Notes: generated by a model from the letters alone, not told the origin. DNA of 6,326 nucleotides from Akkermansiaceae bacterium (GCA_025457805.1 JALOTR010000182.1:1-6326), one strand, 5' to 3'. Counted from the stretch's first letter, positions 1 to 6,326 are shown. Made by a program: numbers and translations.

Positions 1-99
1 CCGCTACAGAAAATTCATCAACCCGGTATAGCCAGCGGCGGCGGATCGGGCTATGACGGCGCGGCTCCACCCACGCCACCCGCCCGCCAACCATCGCCC
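1..99. other. Region upstream of murJ
   Basis: This is the 5' flank of murJ. The murJ frame has no stop codon between base 1 and the ATG at 100, but the conceptual extension is rich in Pro, Gly and Ala and does not look like MurJ sequence, so it is probably untranslated. No convincing promoter or ribosome binding site is visible; murJ may be transcribed from a promoter or an upstream gene to the left of the window. Confidence 0.4.
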
Positions 100-1695
100 A
101 TGTCCGCCAAAGCCACTGGAAAAGTCAGCGCCGCCGTCATGGCCAGCCGTGTCCTCGGCCTCGTGCGGGAAATGATGTTTGCCGGGCTCTTCGGTGGCAG
201 CAAGTGGATGGATTGTTTTTACCTCGCCTTCAAGGTTCCCAACCTGCTGCGCGATCTGTTTGCCGAAGGCGCGCTCTCGCAGGCCTTCGTGACCACATTT
301 TCCAAGAAGCTCAAATCCGAGGGCGAGGCTCCCGCGTGGTCGCTGGCTAACAAAATGATGACGCTGGCCGCCATCTTCATGAGCCTCGTCACAGTGATCG
401 GCATCCTCGCCGCGCCGTGGGTGGTGGAGTTGCTCACCTCGCTTTCGCGCTCCGGCAAGTCGCCGAGGGTTTTCAATCCGGAGGAATTCGCACTCACCGT
501 GACGATGGTGCGAGTGATGTATCCGTTCATCCTCTTGGTCTCGCTCGCGGCCTTGGTGATGGGGATGCTGAATGCGAAAAATGTCTTTGGCATGCCGGCC
601 CTGTCGTCGTGTTTTTTCAATCTCGGCTCGATGATCGGCGGCGCGGCCATCGGTTGGTGGATGGATCCCAACTGGGGACCGCAGAGTTTGGTGGGATTCT
701 CCATCGGCGTGGTCATCGGCGGGTTGGCCCAACTGGTTTGTCAGTTTCCCGCGCTGAGACGTGTGGGTTATCGCTTTGCGGCAGACTTCAAATGGAAGGA
801 TCCCGGCGTGCGGCAGATTCTCAAACTGATGGGCCCCGCCGTGATCGCCGCCTCGGTGGTTCAGATCAACGTGGTGGTGAATGCGATGTTTGCCTATGGC
901 GTCGGCGAAGGGGCGGTGAGTTGGCTGAGTTATGCCTTCCGCCTGATGCAACTTCCCATCGGCGTCTTCGGCGTGGCGGTGGCAACGGTGACGCTGCCCG
1001 CGCTTTCACGGGCCGCAGTCAATGGCATCGGCGCGGAATTCCGCCCCACGCTCGCCAAGGGCCTGCGGCTGGTGGCCTTTCTGGTGCTGCCATCCACGAT
1101 CGGCCTGGTGCTGCTTTCCGAACCGATCGTCAGCGTGCTTTACGAACGCGGTGCATTTGATCCTGTGGACCGCATGCAGACGGCTGCCGCGCTCCGTGCT
1201 TATGGCTATGGCTTGCTTTTCTATGCCTGGCTCAAGGTCCTGCAACCCGCCTTCTATGCCATCGACAAACGCTGGTTTCCCATGATGGTGAGCATCCTCG
1301 CGCTGATCCTCAATCTCGGTTTCAACTGGTTCTTTGTATTCTTCATGCGTTGGGGTCACGAATCTCTCGCGCTTACCACAAGCATCACGGCGACAGTGAA
1401 TTTCCTGGTTCTATTCGTAGCCATGGTCCGCTTCGCAGGCGATATCGGCACGCTCGATCTCATCCGGACCTTGCTCAAACTCATCGTGGCCGGTGCGCTT
1501 ATGGGTGGAGTTTGTTTCGCTTCCACCCACTACGTCTTCAAAGATCCCGCCCACCTCTCCATCTGGCTCCGGATCATTGCGTTGGCAGGGACCGTGGGCC
1601 TCGCCGCAGCGATCTACTTCGCATCCGCCCGCATGCTCCGCATCACCGAAGCCACGGATGCACTCGACATGATCACCCGCCGCCTGCGGAGGTGA
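100..1695 (+). CDS. murJ: MurJ lipid II flippase (MviN family)
   Basis: This is an integral membrane protein of 531 residues (E. coli MurJ has about 511) that moves lipid II from the inner to the outer face of the cytoplasmic membrane for peptidoglycan synthesis. The N-terminus carries the family signature: SRVLG (R17), LVRE (R23), MDCFYLAFK (D38) and PNLLRDLFAEGALSQAF (R51). These match the cavity Arg/Asp residues known from E. coli MurJ. R281 lies in FRLMQLP, in the position of E. coli Arg270; the following Glu of E. coli is Gln here, as in many homologues. Hydrophobic segments continue to the C-terminus, consistent with the 14-helix MOP fold. The ATG at 100 fits the usual MurJ start, although there is no clear Shine-Dalgarno and the frame stays open to the left edge of the window. 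The gene converges on the permease gene. The family assignment is secure. Confidence 0.97.
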   Translation: MSAKATGKVSAAVMASRVLGLVREMMFAGLFGGSKWMDCFYLAFKVPNLLRDLFAEGALSQAFVTTFSKKLKSEGEAPAWSLANKMMTLAAIFMSLVTVIGILAAPWVVELLTSLSRSGKSPRVFNPEEFALTVTMVRVMYPFILLVSLAALVMGMLNAKNVFGMPALSSCFFNLGSMIGGAAIGWWMDPNWGPQSLVGFSIGVVIGGLAQLVCQFPALRRVGYRFAADFKWKDPGVRQILKLMGPAVIAASVVQINVVVNAMFAYGVGEGAVSWLSYAFRLMQLPIGVFGVAVATVTLPALSRAAVNGIGAEFRPTLAKGLRLVAFLVLPSTIGLVLLSEPIVSVLYERGAFDPVDRMQTAAALRAYGYGLLFYAWLKVLQPAFYAIDKRWFPMMVSILALILNLGFNWFFVFFMRWGHESLALTTSITATVNFLVLFVAMVRFAGDIGTLDLIRTLLKLIVAGALMGGVCFASTHYVFKDPAHLSIWLRIIALAGTVGLAAAIYFASARMLRITEATDALDMITRRLRR

Positions 1696-1706
1696 GAAAT
1701 TGGAGC

Positions 1707-1722
1707 GCGGAATTCATTCCGC
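1707..1722. terminator. Short perfect hairpin between convergent genes
   Basis: A perfect inverted repeat (GCGGAAT, 2-base loop, ATTCCGC) lies 12 bases after the murJ stop and 30 bases after the stop of the convergent permease gene. Its placement suits a bidirectional transcription end, but neither side has a T-run, so it is not a classical intrinsic terminator. It could instead be part of a dispersed repeat: the 11-mer GGAGCGCGGAA at 1702-1712, which leads into the hairpin, recurs at 5944-5954. Confidence 0.35.
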
Positions 1723-1751
1723 AGCGGCGAACTAAGAGCACGGAAACGCTA

Positions 1752-3026
1752 TCACCTCCCAAACTGATGAATGAGCCAACCGATCAAAAGCACTTGCGGC
1801 GTTGAGATGAGGGGCAATGCGAGTGTGGCTTTCCACGAGTGGGTGGTTTCCTTGAGGCTTAGAATCTCCGTATAATCCGTGGCAGCTCCGGCCATCAGGA
1901 ACACAAACGCATTCCCCGGAGCATGGGCACGGGTGAGCAGATCCGCCGCGATGGGGGATGATCCTTCGGAGCAAACTTCAATGATCGTGGTGGCGAGCAG
2001 GGTGAGGAAGAGTCCGGCCATGGTGGGGCCGAAAACTTGTGCAAAGGTGGCCTCCGGCACAAAGGCGCGGATGAGTCCTGTTAGAACAAAGCCGAACAGG
2101 ATCCAGCGCAGGACCATCTGGGATCCGGACCAACCCTCGCGCAGGAGATTGGCATAATTTCCTCCCCCGGGTTTCAGGGATCGGAACACACCGCGCACCG
2201 CGGGTCCCATGCGGTAGTCCGCTGGCAGGTCCACTGCATTCGGGTTGCGAGGGATTTTTCCTGAGTCCACCAAACGATCCGCAACCCAACCGGTGACAAG
2301 CGCCACCAGCATGGACAGGGCGATGAAAAGCAGCATCCATTTCCAACCGATCAATGCGGCAAGGATCAAGGTGAGTGATAGCGAGTTCCAGGGGCTGGCG
2401 ATGAGAAATGCGAGTGTCTGTCCCAAGGAGGCACCGCGTTTGTATAAACTCATGCCCACCATCAGAATGCCATGATTGCACAAATCCAGCGCCACCCCTG
2501 CGCCCACCGCGCGGAACAATCCGGTGACACTTCCACCGCGCCCCAGCAAGGCGGCCACCAGTTCCCGCGGAAACCTGCCAATCACCGCGACTGCCACGAT
2601 CCCTAACAACAAGCCCCACCAGGCCCGCATCATCAGCTCATGGCACGTGTGACCGAACACATGCAGCCATTCCGGCGCTGATGGCACGAAAAAATGAATC
2701 ATCACTCCGGCGAGGAAGGCCAACAGGGATCCCCACAACAACTTGTCGATCCTGCCTTTCGCGTTTCCACCGCAACAGGAGTCCCCATGTCCTTCACCCT
2801 TCGTTTTCGTTTCAGAGCTTGGAACTCCACCACAACAGGACGAGGATTTCCGGGTCGGAAGTTCCGGCGTGCAGCACGAGGCAGGAGTGGATTTGTGGGT
2901 TGGAGTTTCTTTCGGATCCTCCATGCCCTTGATGCTCCGCAACGGAGCCAGCCTCATCACGGGGCGCTGCTCGCCCTTCCCTTCATCATCATCGCCCTTC
3001 GGCGGTCTGGAGCAGCAATCGGACAT
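1752..3026 (-). CDS. DUF318/ArsP-type permease with cysteine-rich leader, putative metal efflux
   Basis: This 424-residue membrane protein is probably an efflux permease for a thiophilic metal or metalloid. Residues 1-95 are hydrophilic and contain four Cys-Cys pairs (4-5, 51-52, 64-65, 84-85), the last two as SCCGG. About eight to ten hydrophobic segments follow from residue 97. The core has two related halves, each with a Cys-containing motif followed by a small-residue helix: LDLCNHGILMVG (C183) with YKRGASLGQTLAFLIASPWN, and EVCSEGSSPIAADLL (C352) with APGNAFVFLMAGAATDYTE. This is the pattern of the YraQ/ArsP_1 permeases (PF03773), and the Cys-rich part recalls the SO_0444-type Cu/Zn efflux proteins. 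The substrate is inferred, not shown. The start at 3026 keeps the first CC pair; Met24 and Met35 are alternatives, and no strong Shine-Dalgarno decides. The gene stands alone, 161 bases after the hydrolase-like gene, and converges with murJ. Confidence 0.8.
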   Translation of the reverse strand: MSDCCSRPPKGDDDEGKGEQRPVMRLAPLRSIKGMEDPKETPTHKSTPASCCTPELPTRKSSSCCGGVPSSETKTKGEGHGDSCCGGNAKGRIDKLLWGSLLAFLAGVMIHFFVPSAPEWLHVFGHTCHELMMRAWWGLLLGIVAVAVIGRFPRELVAALLGRGGSVTGLFRAVGAGVALDLCNHGILMVGMSLYKRGASLGQTLAFLIASPWNSLSLTLILAALIGWKWMLLFIALSMLVALVTGWVADRLVDSGKIPRNPNAVDLPADYRMGPAVRGVFRSLKPGGGNYANLLREGWSGSQMVLRWILFGFVLTGLIRAFVPEATFAQVFGPTMAGLFLTLLATTIIEVCSEGSSPIAADLLTRAHAPGNAFVFLMAGAATDYTEILSLKETTHSWKATLALPLISTPQVLLIGWLIHQFGR

Positions 3027-3187
3027 TCTGTGCAGACAATCTACCCTCGCTCCCTAGAAAGGGAAACCGCTTCGCAGATTTTTTCCGCACCCCGATATCA
3101 AGAGACACAATCCAGATGGGTGTTGAAAACGACGACTAAACTCCGGCCCTGACCTTGCCGTGGCGGCAATCGGAGAAAGCGCTGCCG
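3027..3187. other. Intergenic region with likely permease promoter
   Basis: This 161-base gap separates the permease start from the stop of the hydrolase-like gene upstream of it. It should hold the permease promoter if the permease is transcribed independently. On the minus strand there is only a weak sigma70-like candidate (TTTCCC, 17 bases, TAGATT, ending about 14 bases before the ATG). I see no clear palindromic operator of the ArsR, MerR, CueR or Fur type. A small hairpin lies at its hydrolase-proximal end (separate entry). Confidence 0.35.
3155..3169 (-). terminator. Hairpin after the hydrolase-like gene
   Basis: A perfect 6-base stem (TTGCCG / CGGCAA) with a 3-base loop lies 18 bases downstream of the stop codon of the hydrolase-like gene. 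The position fits a transcription end for that gene. No T-run follows on the minus strand, so function as an intrinsic terminator is uncertain. Confidence 0.3.
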
Positions 3188-4477
3188 TCAGGACCCGGTG
3201 GTGAAGCGGAAGGCACTGACTCCATAGGCGGGGAGGTCGATTCGGAGAGGGCTGCCGGAGGGAAGAGGGCGGGGTGAGGCGGTGAAGGCATCTTCGGCAA
3301 TGGAGCCGTTGGGCCAACCTTTGAGGGTGAAACTGGCGGGGTGGTTGGCGGAGTTGATGAGAAAAATGTAACGGCTGTTTTCGTAGGCGATCTCCACGGA
3401 GGTCCAACTGGGCGTGGCGACTTGGCGCTTGGCGCTTTCCTGCGGGCTGCTGGTTTCCGGCTCCATGCTGCCGCCGAGTTCGATGGTGCCGGCTGCGGAT
3501 GATGAGGATGAGGTGATGGTGAAATCCGAGCGCCGCTGGCCAAAGAGGAACACTTGCGAAAGTCCACGGGGACCATTGAGTTCCTTGGCACAGGCGGAAT
3601 AGGCATCATACCAGATTTGCCAGGTTCTTTTGACTTCACGGCGTTTGAAGAGCGACCAGATGTTCACTCCTTGCGCCCCGCTGGCCATGCCGAGATAGAT
3701 ATCATGTCGCACCCAAGCGGAAATTTCCTTGTCCTCCTCCGGCGGAGGGTCCTGGCAAAGTTCGGGCATCAGCAGGGCGATCGATCCTTTGCGACCGGCG
3801 GCCTGGATGGCACCGAGTTCCTGCTCGATGCCCCAGCGGACCCAGGCACGGTCGCGCTTTTTACCGGATGAATTGACATAACTCCCCTTGCCGACGACAT
3901 CGACATGGCGGGCGATGGGAGTGAGCGAGGCGGCATCGCGGTGATTGGGATTGTAGAGGAAAACCGGACGCTGGAGCGGATCGTTTTCCCGGATGGCGGC
4001 AGCGACGGTTTCCAGATAGAGCATTTCATCTGCGCGCCAGGGTCGCAATTCCTCGGGATGGATGGCCCACCAGATGATGTTTTTGCGGGAAACAAGGTCC
4101 GCCATTTGTTTGGCCACTTCCGCCCGCAATGCGGGTGGGTCCGGCTTGTATTTCGCGGGATCGCCATCCTTGAAAGTGACACGCGGTCCGACGTGGGCGA
4201 CCACCGGCCAGCCGTGGGAAGAGCATTTTTCGAGATAAGGCAATTGGTCACCATACACGGGTCCCGCCACGGTGAAACCGGCGGCTAGGTCCCGCGCGGG
4301 ATCGCCGGAATAGCCCATGAAGGCCATGGTCCTGCCATGCGGGAAAATCCCATCCTCCGGCAAATGCGCCGGAGCGGTGATGCCGGATTGATAGAAACTC
4401 CGGGCGTCCTTGGCTTGGGCGAAGGCTTGATTCCCTGTGAGGCAAACAAACGCGAGCGGAAGAAGAATTTTCCTCAC
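3188..4477 (-). CDS. Secreted TIM-barrel protein, putative glycoside hydrolase
   Basis: This protein of 429 residues starts at a GTG (4477). The start is chosen because it places a Sec signal peptide directly at the N-terminus: MRKILLP, a hydrophobic core, then AFAQA near residue 22. The longer ATG frame back to 4639 would put the signal inside the protein and overlap the upstream gene. The mature part reads as a (beta/alpha)8 barrel: strand-like segments around residues 49-55, 68-74, 91-97, 133-139 (NIIWWAIHPEE), 171-176, 192-197, 232-238 (SIALLMPEL) and 269-275 (GVNIWS). Glu142/143 after strand 4 and Glu239 at the end of strand 7 sit where clan-A glycoside hydrolases keep their acid/base and nucleophile. 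A Ser-rich linker (323-327) leads to a C-terminal beta-rich domain (about 355-426). I cannot name a GH family or substrate; a non-catalytic relative is possible. It lies 65 bases downstream of the oxidoreductase gene. Confidence 0.62.
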   Translation of the reverse strand: MRKILLPLAFVCLTGNQAFAQAKDARSFYQSGITAPAHLPEDGIFPHGRTMAFMGYSGDPARDLAAGFTVAGPVYGDQLPYLEKCSSHGWPVVAHVGPRVTFKDGDPAKYKPDPPALRAEVAKQMADLVSRKNIIWWAIHPEELRPWRADEMLYLETVAAAIRENDPLQRPVFLYNPNHRDAASLTPIARHVDVVGKGSYVNSSGKKRDRAWVRWGIEQELGAIQAAGRKGSIALLMPELCQDPPPEEDKEISAWVRHDIYLGMASGAQGVNIWSLFKRREVKRTWQIWYDAYSACAKELNGPRGLSQVFLFGQRRSDFTITSSSSSAAGTIELGGSMEPETSSPQESAKRQVATPSWTSVEIAYENSRYIFLINSANHPASFTLKGWPNGSIAEDAFTASPRPLPSGSPLRIDLPAYGVSAFRFTTGS

Positions 4478-4479
4478 GA

Positions 4480-4505
4480 ATATAATTCCGTTAGATATAA
4501 TTCCG
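4480..4505. repeat. Two direct copies of an 11-base AT-rich motif before the GTG start
   Basis: ATATAATTCCG occurs at 4480-4490 and again at 4495-4505, 15 bases apart and ending 3 bases from the GTG start of the hydrolase-like gene. The block is AT-rich in an otherwise GC-rich region. Read on the minus strand it is CGGAATTATAT twice, with the nearer copy covering the ribosome-binding position. On the + strand each copy holds a perfect TATAAT hexamer, but no credible + strand gene follows. It could be an operator, a promoter part or a chance duplication. Confidence 0.5.
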
Positions 4506-4519
4506 GGATCATCCCCGGA
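4502..4519. other. Small inverted repeat between oxidoreductase and hydrolase-like genes
   Basis: TCCGGG and CCCGGA form a perfect 6-base stem with a 6-base loop, 24 bases past the oxidoreductase stop and 24 bases before the GTG of the next gene. It overlaps the second copy of the direct repeat. There is no T-run, so it may be an mRNA-processing or regulatory hairpin, a weak terminator, or chance. Confidence 0.25.
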
Positions 4520-4542
4520 TGCTCTTGTCCGGCGGAATAATA

Positions 4543-5904
4543 TCAACCGAGCTTCGGTTCCCAACCCTTGCGATAGATGCGCTTGAGCATGGGTTTCACT
4601 TCCGGCAGGCCGCGGGCTTCCATGTTTTTCATGTCCCAATCGATCTTCTTGCCGAGGCGCACGGAGAGATTGCCGGCGAGAACCATCTCGGTAAGCGGTC
4701 CTGCGTGATCGACAAAATTGGAGATGGGCTTGGGCCCCTCACCACGGACGGCGCGGCAGAGTTCCTGGGTGGGCCCGCCTTTGACTCGATCGTAAACCGG
4801 CTTGATGGACTTGGTTTTTTCGCGCAGCGCTTCGGGATAAACCACGGGAGCTGTGCCGCAATAGGCATCATTCACGAAGATCGTGCCCTCGGTGCCGACG
4901 AAGACCTGGCCGAATTCCTTGTTGATTTCGAGATCCGCAGGAATGCCGGGCGGACGGACAAATTCCGGGTCGTTGTTGGGATCGTTCACACCATCCTGCC
5001 AGATGACTTTGACGGCGGCGCGTTTTCCTTTGGCCGGGAAGTGATAGACGATGGTCGAGCGCTTGGGCGCGATATTTTCATCGAACTCGGAGACCTTGCT
5101 CGACTCCACGATGAAGTCGCCGCCGAGGTCGAGCGCCCAGAAGGCGGAGTTGAAGCTATGGCAACCGATATCTCCGAGTGCGCCGCAACCGTAGTCCCAG
5201 AAGCCACGCCATTTGAAGGGATGGATGTCCGCGTTGTAGGGGCGGTCCGTGGCGCAGGTGCCTTGCCAGACGTCCCAATTGATATCAGCGGGCACGGGTT
5301 GTTCCGGAAACTTGAGCCCCGGGCCCTGCGGCCAGATCGGGCGGTTGGTCCAATAGTAAACTTCCTTCACGTCGCCAATCAGTCCGGACTCGATCCACTC
5401 GCGGAGGATGCGCGTGCCGGCCATGGTGGCACCCTGGTTGCCCATCACGGTGAGCACGTTTTTTTCCTTGGCGAAGTTGGCCAGCGCGCGGGTTTCCCAA
5501 AGCGTGTTGCAGAGTGGTTTCTGCACCATCACCGGCTTGCCGTGGCGGATGGCCTCGACGGCGATGGGGAAGTGCATGTGATCCGGCGTGGACACGGTGA
5601 CCACGTCGATCTGATCGGCGACCTCGGCGAACATCTCGCGGTAGTCGGAAAAGAATCGGGCGTCGGGAAATTTCTCGATGGATCCCTTGGCACGGCCTTT
5701 GTCCACATCGCAGAGGAAGGCGATGCGGTTGCCGGAGGCGATTTCCGAGATATCACTACCGCCCTTCCCGCCGCATCCTACGGCTGCGACGTTGAGTTGC
5801 TTGAGGGCCTTTTCCTCACCCAGCAGGAGATTGGGGGCAAAGGCTGCCCCGGCGAAGGCGGCGGTGGAGGACTTGAGGAAACGACGGCGGGATGTGGGTT
5901 GCAT
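4543..5904 (-). CDS. Gfo/Idh/MocA family oxidoreductase, Tat-exported
   Basis: This 453-residue protein is a predicted NAD(P)-dependent dehydrogenase/oxidoreductase of the sugar-active Gfo/Idh/MocA family. The N-terminus has an exact twin-arginine motif (SRRRFLK, residues 5-11) and a hydrophobic Ala-rich stretch, so it is probably exported folded with its cofactor. The Rossmann fold begins at LNVAAVGCGGKGG (38-49; glycine motif 43-48), with Asp66 at the end of the second strand. STPDHMH (105-111) and VQKP (127-130, Lys129) are the family's cofactor/catalytic motif, with Gln in place of the more usual Glu. GALGDIGCH (241-249; Asp245, His249) is the substrate-side motif typical of the Verrucomicrobia/Planctomycetes group. 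The C-terminus (GNLSVRLGKKIDWD) is also typical. The start at 5904 is chosen because the Tat motif follows it; the frame upstream (to 6147) overlaps the fur gene. The substrate is unknown. The next gene downstream is the secreted hydrolase-like protein. Confidence 0.92.
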   Translation of the reverse strand: MQPTSRRRFLKSSTAAFAGAAFAPNLLLGEEKALKQLNVAAVGCGGKGGSDISEIASGNRIAFLCDVDKGRAKGSIEKFPDARFFSDYREMFAEVADQIDVVTVSTPDHMHFPIAVEAIRHGKPVMVQKPLCNTLWETRALANFAKEKNVLTVMGNQGATMAGTRILREWIESGLIGDVKEVYYWTNRPIWPQGPGLKFPEQPVPADINWDVWQGTCATDRPYNADIHPFKWRGFWDYGCGALGDIGCHSFNSAFWALDLGGDFIVESSKVSEFDENIAPKRSTIVYHFPAKGKRAAVKVIWQDGVNDPNNDPEFVRPPGIPADLEINKEFGQVFVGTEGTIFVNDAYCGTAPVVYPEALREKTKSIKPVYDRVKGGPTQELCRAVRGEGPKPISNFVDHAGPLTEMVLAGNLSVRLGKKIDWDMKNMEARGLPEVKPMLKRIYRKGWEPKLG

Positions 5905-5925
5905 GATGGAATGTAGGGTGAAAGT

Positions 5926-5971
5926 TATCGGGGCCTGGCGGCCGGAGCGCGGAAAATACTGGGGCCTGACG
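5926..5971. repeat. Two near-identical 15-base elements upstream of the oxidoreductase
   Basis: The elements at 5926-5940 and 5957-5971 match at 12 of 15 positions and share the core GGGGCCTG. They are offset by 31 bases, close to three helical turns. They fill most of the 73-base gap between the fur stop and the oxidoreductase start, where a promoter or operator would lie. A regulatory role is inference; chance in GC-rich DNA is possible. Confidence 0.35.
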
Positions 5972-5977
5972 CGGGAT

Positions 5978-6326
5978 TTATCGTTTCCTCCGCAAGCGCT
6001 TGCCGGAAATGCGGGCGGCAATGAGGTTCGGGCAGCGGCCATTGAGGCGGAGCTGTTCGCAGTTGGCCTCGATCTTGAGCGTTTGCCGGAGCGGCTTGAA
6101 TCCGAGCCGCCGCGTGACGCAGTCGTTGAGCAAATCAATATGCGCATCCTCGAACTCCAGCACCCGGCCGCAATCGATACAGACGAGGTGGTTGTGCGAG
6201 GGCTTGTCGTGGAAATTCGGATCGTAGGTGGTTTGATTGTCGCCGAGGTCGATTTCCCGCAGCAGATCCGCCTCCACCATCAGGCCCAGCGTGCGGTAAA
6301 CCGTGGCCCGCGAGATGTCCGCGCTG
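5978..6326 (-). CDS. Fur-family metal-responsive repressor (partial, N-terminus outside window)
   Basis: The visible 115 C-terminal residues begin inside the winged helix: ISRATVYRTL is the DNA-recognition helix of Fur proteins. The wing and dimerisation domain follow, with SHNHLVCIDCGRVLEF carrying the first structural zinc pair (CxxC). Aligned by eye to E. coli Fur, the His88, His90 and Glu101 equivalents are kept and a YD motif upstream supplies an acidic ligand. The His87, Asp89, Glu108 and His125 equivalents are Ser, Asn, Asp and Gln. The second cysteine pair is a wide C-x8-C (EANC...NGRC) instead of a close pair, and the tail is basic (RLRRKR). The protein is therefore a true family member, but whether it senses iron, zinc, manganese or peroxide cannot be decided. 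The next gene on the same strand starts 73 bases downstream. Confidence 0.93.
   Translation of the reverse strand, partial: SADISRATVYRTLGLMVEADLLREIDLGDNQTTYDPNFHDKPSHNHLVCIDCGRVLEFEDAHIDLLNDCVTRRLGFKPLRQTLKIEANCEQLRLNGRCPNLIAARISGKRLRRKR

Noticed and set aside
4..951. A 315-codon open frame on the minus strand opposite murJ
   Set aside because: The product is dominated by His, Arg, Gly and Glu, resembles no family, and lies fully antisense to murJ.
1978..2619. A 213-codon minus-strand frame inside the permease gene
   Set aside because: It is a shadow of the permease in another frame; the permease frame shows clear membrane segments and family motifs.
4478..4639. N-terminal extension of the hydrolase-like gene to an ATG at 4639
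   Set aside because: It would overlap the end of the oxidoreductase gene and bury a good signal peptide at residue 55; the GTG at 4477 places the signal peptide at the N-terminus.
4519..5916. A 465-codon open frame on the + strand opposite the oxidoreductase gene, with TATAAT hexamers just upstream
   Set aside because: It is almost wholly antisense to a clear Gfo/Idh/MocA gene. Its product is rich in Gly, His, Asp and Val with no recognisable domain, as expected for the complement of a GC-rich gene.
5905..6147. N-terminal extension of the oxidoreductase gene to an ATG at 6147
   Set aside because: The extra 81 residues are Ser/Arg-rich, overlap the fur gene in another frame and would bury the Tat motif.
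3188..6326. A single Fur-controlled operon from fur to the permease
   Set aside because: The gaps of 73, 65 and 161 bases, the hairpin after the hydrolase-like gene and the unrelated middle genes do not support one unit, and I could not find a Fur-box-like palindrome.

Overview
The window looks like a chromosomal segment from a GC-rich member of the Verrucomicrobiota, probably a Luteolibacter/Verrucomicrobiaceae-like organism. This placement rests on three things: the style of the MurJ N-terminus, the Tat-exported Gfo/Idh/MocA oxidoreductase of the type that is abundant in Verrucomicrobia and Planctomycetes, and the weak or absent Shine-Dalgarno sequences. It is inferred from protein character alone; there is no rRNA or other marker here.

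Layout: one gene lies on the + strand, murJ (100-1695), the lipid II flippase of peptidoglycan synthesis. It converges on a block of four minus-strand genes. Read in their direction of transcription these are: a Fur-family metalloregulator whose N-terminus lies beyond the right edge (6326-5978); a Tat-exported Gfo/Idh/MocA oxidoreductase (5904-4543); a secreted TIM-barrel protein that resembles a glycoside hydrolase (4477-3188, GTG start); and a DUF318/ArsP-type permease with a cysteine-rich cytoplasmic-looking leader (3026-1752). Coding density is high. The gene-free gaps are 99, 56, 161, 65 and 73 bases, and none exceeds 300 bases.

Function: the oxidoreductase and the hydrolase-like protein are codirectional, 65 bases apart and both carry export signals. 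They are a plausible pair acting on carbohydrate outside the cytoplasm, but the substrate cannot be read from the sequence. The permease is probably a metal or metalloid efflux protein. It lies near a Fur-family gene but is separated from it by two unrelated genes, so a regulatory link is only a possibility. MurJ is an unrelated housekeeping gene.

I see no CRISPR array, tRNA, rRNA, transposase or phage gene. The most unusual items are the four Cys-Cys motifs of the permease leader, the unassigned TIM-barrel protein with a conserved-looking glutamate pair, the altered metal ligands of the Fur protein, and short repeats in the intergenic gaps. I do not see evidence for a wholly new multi-gene system.
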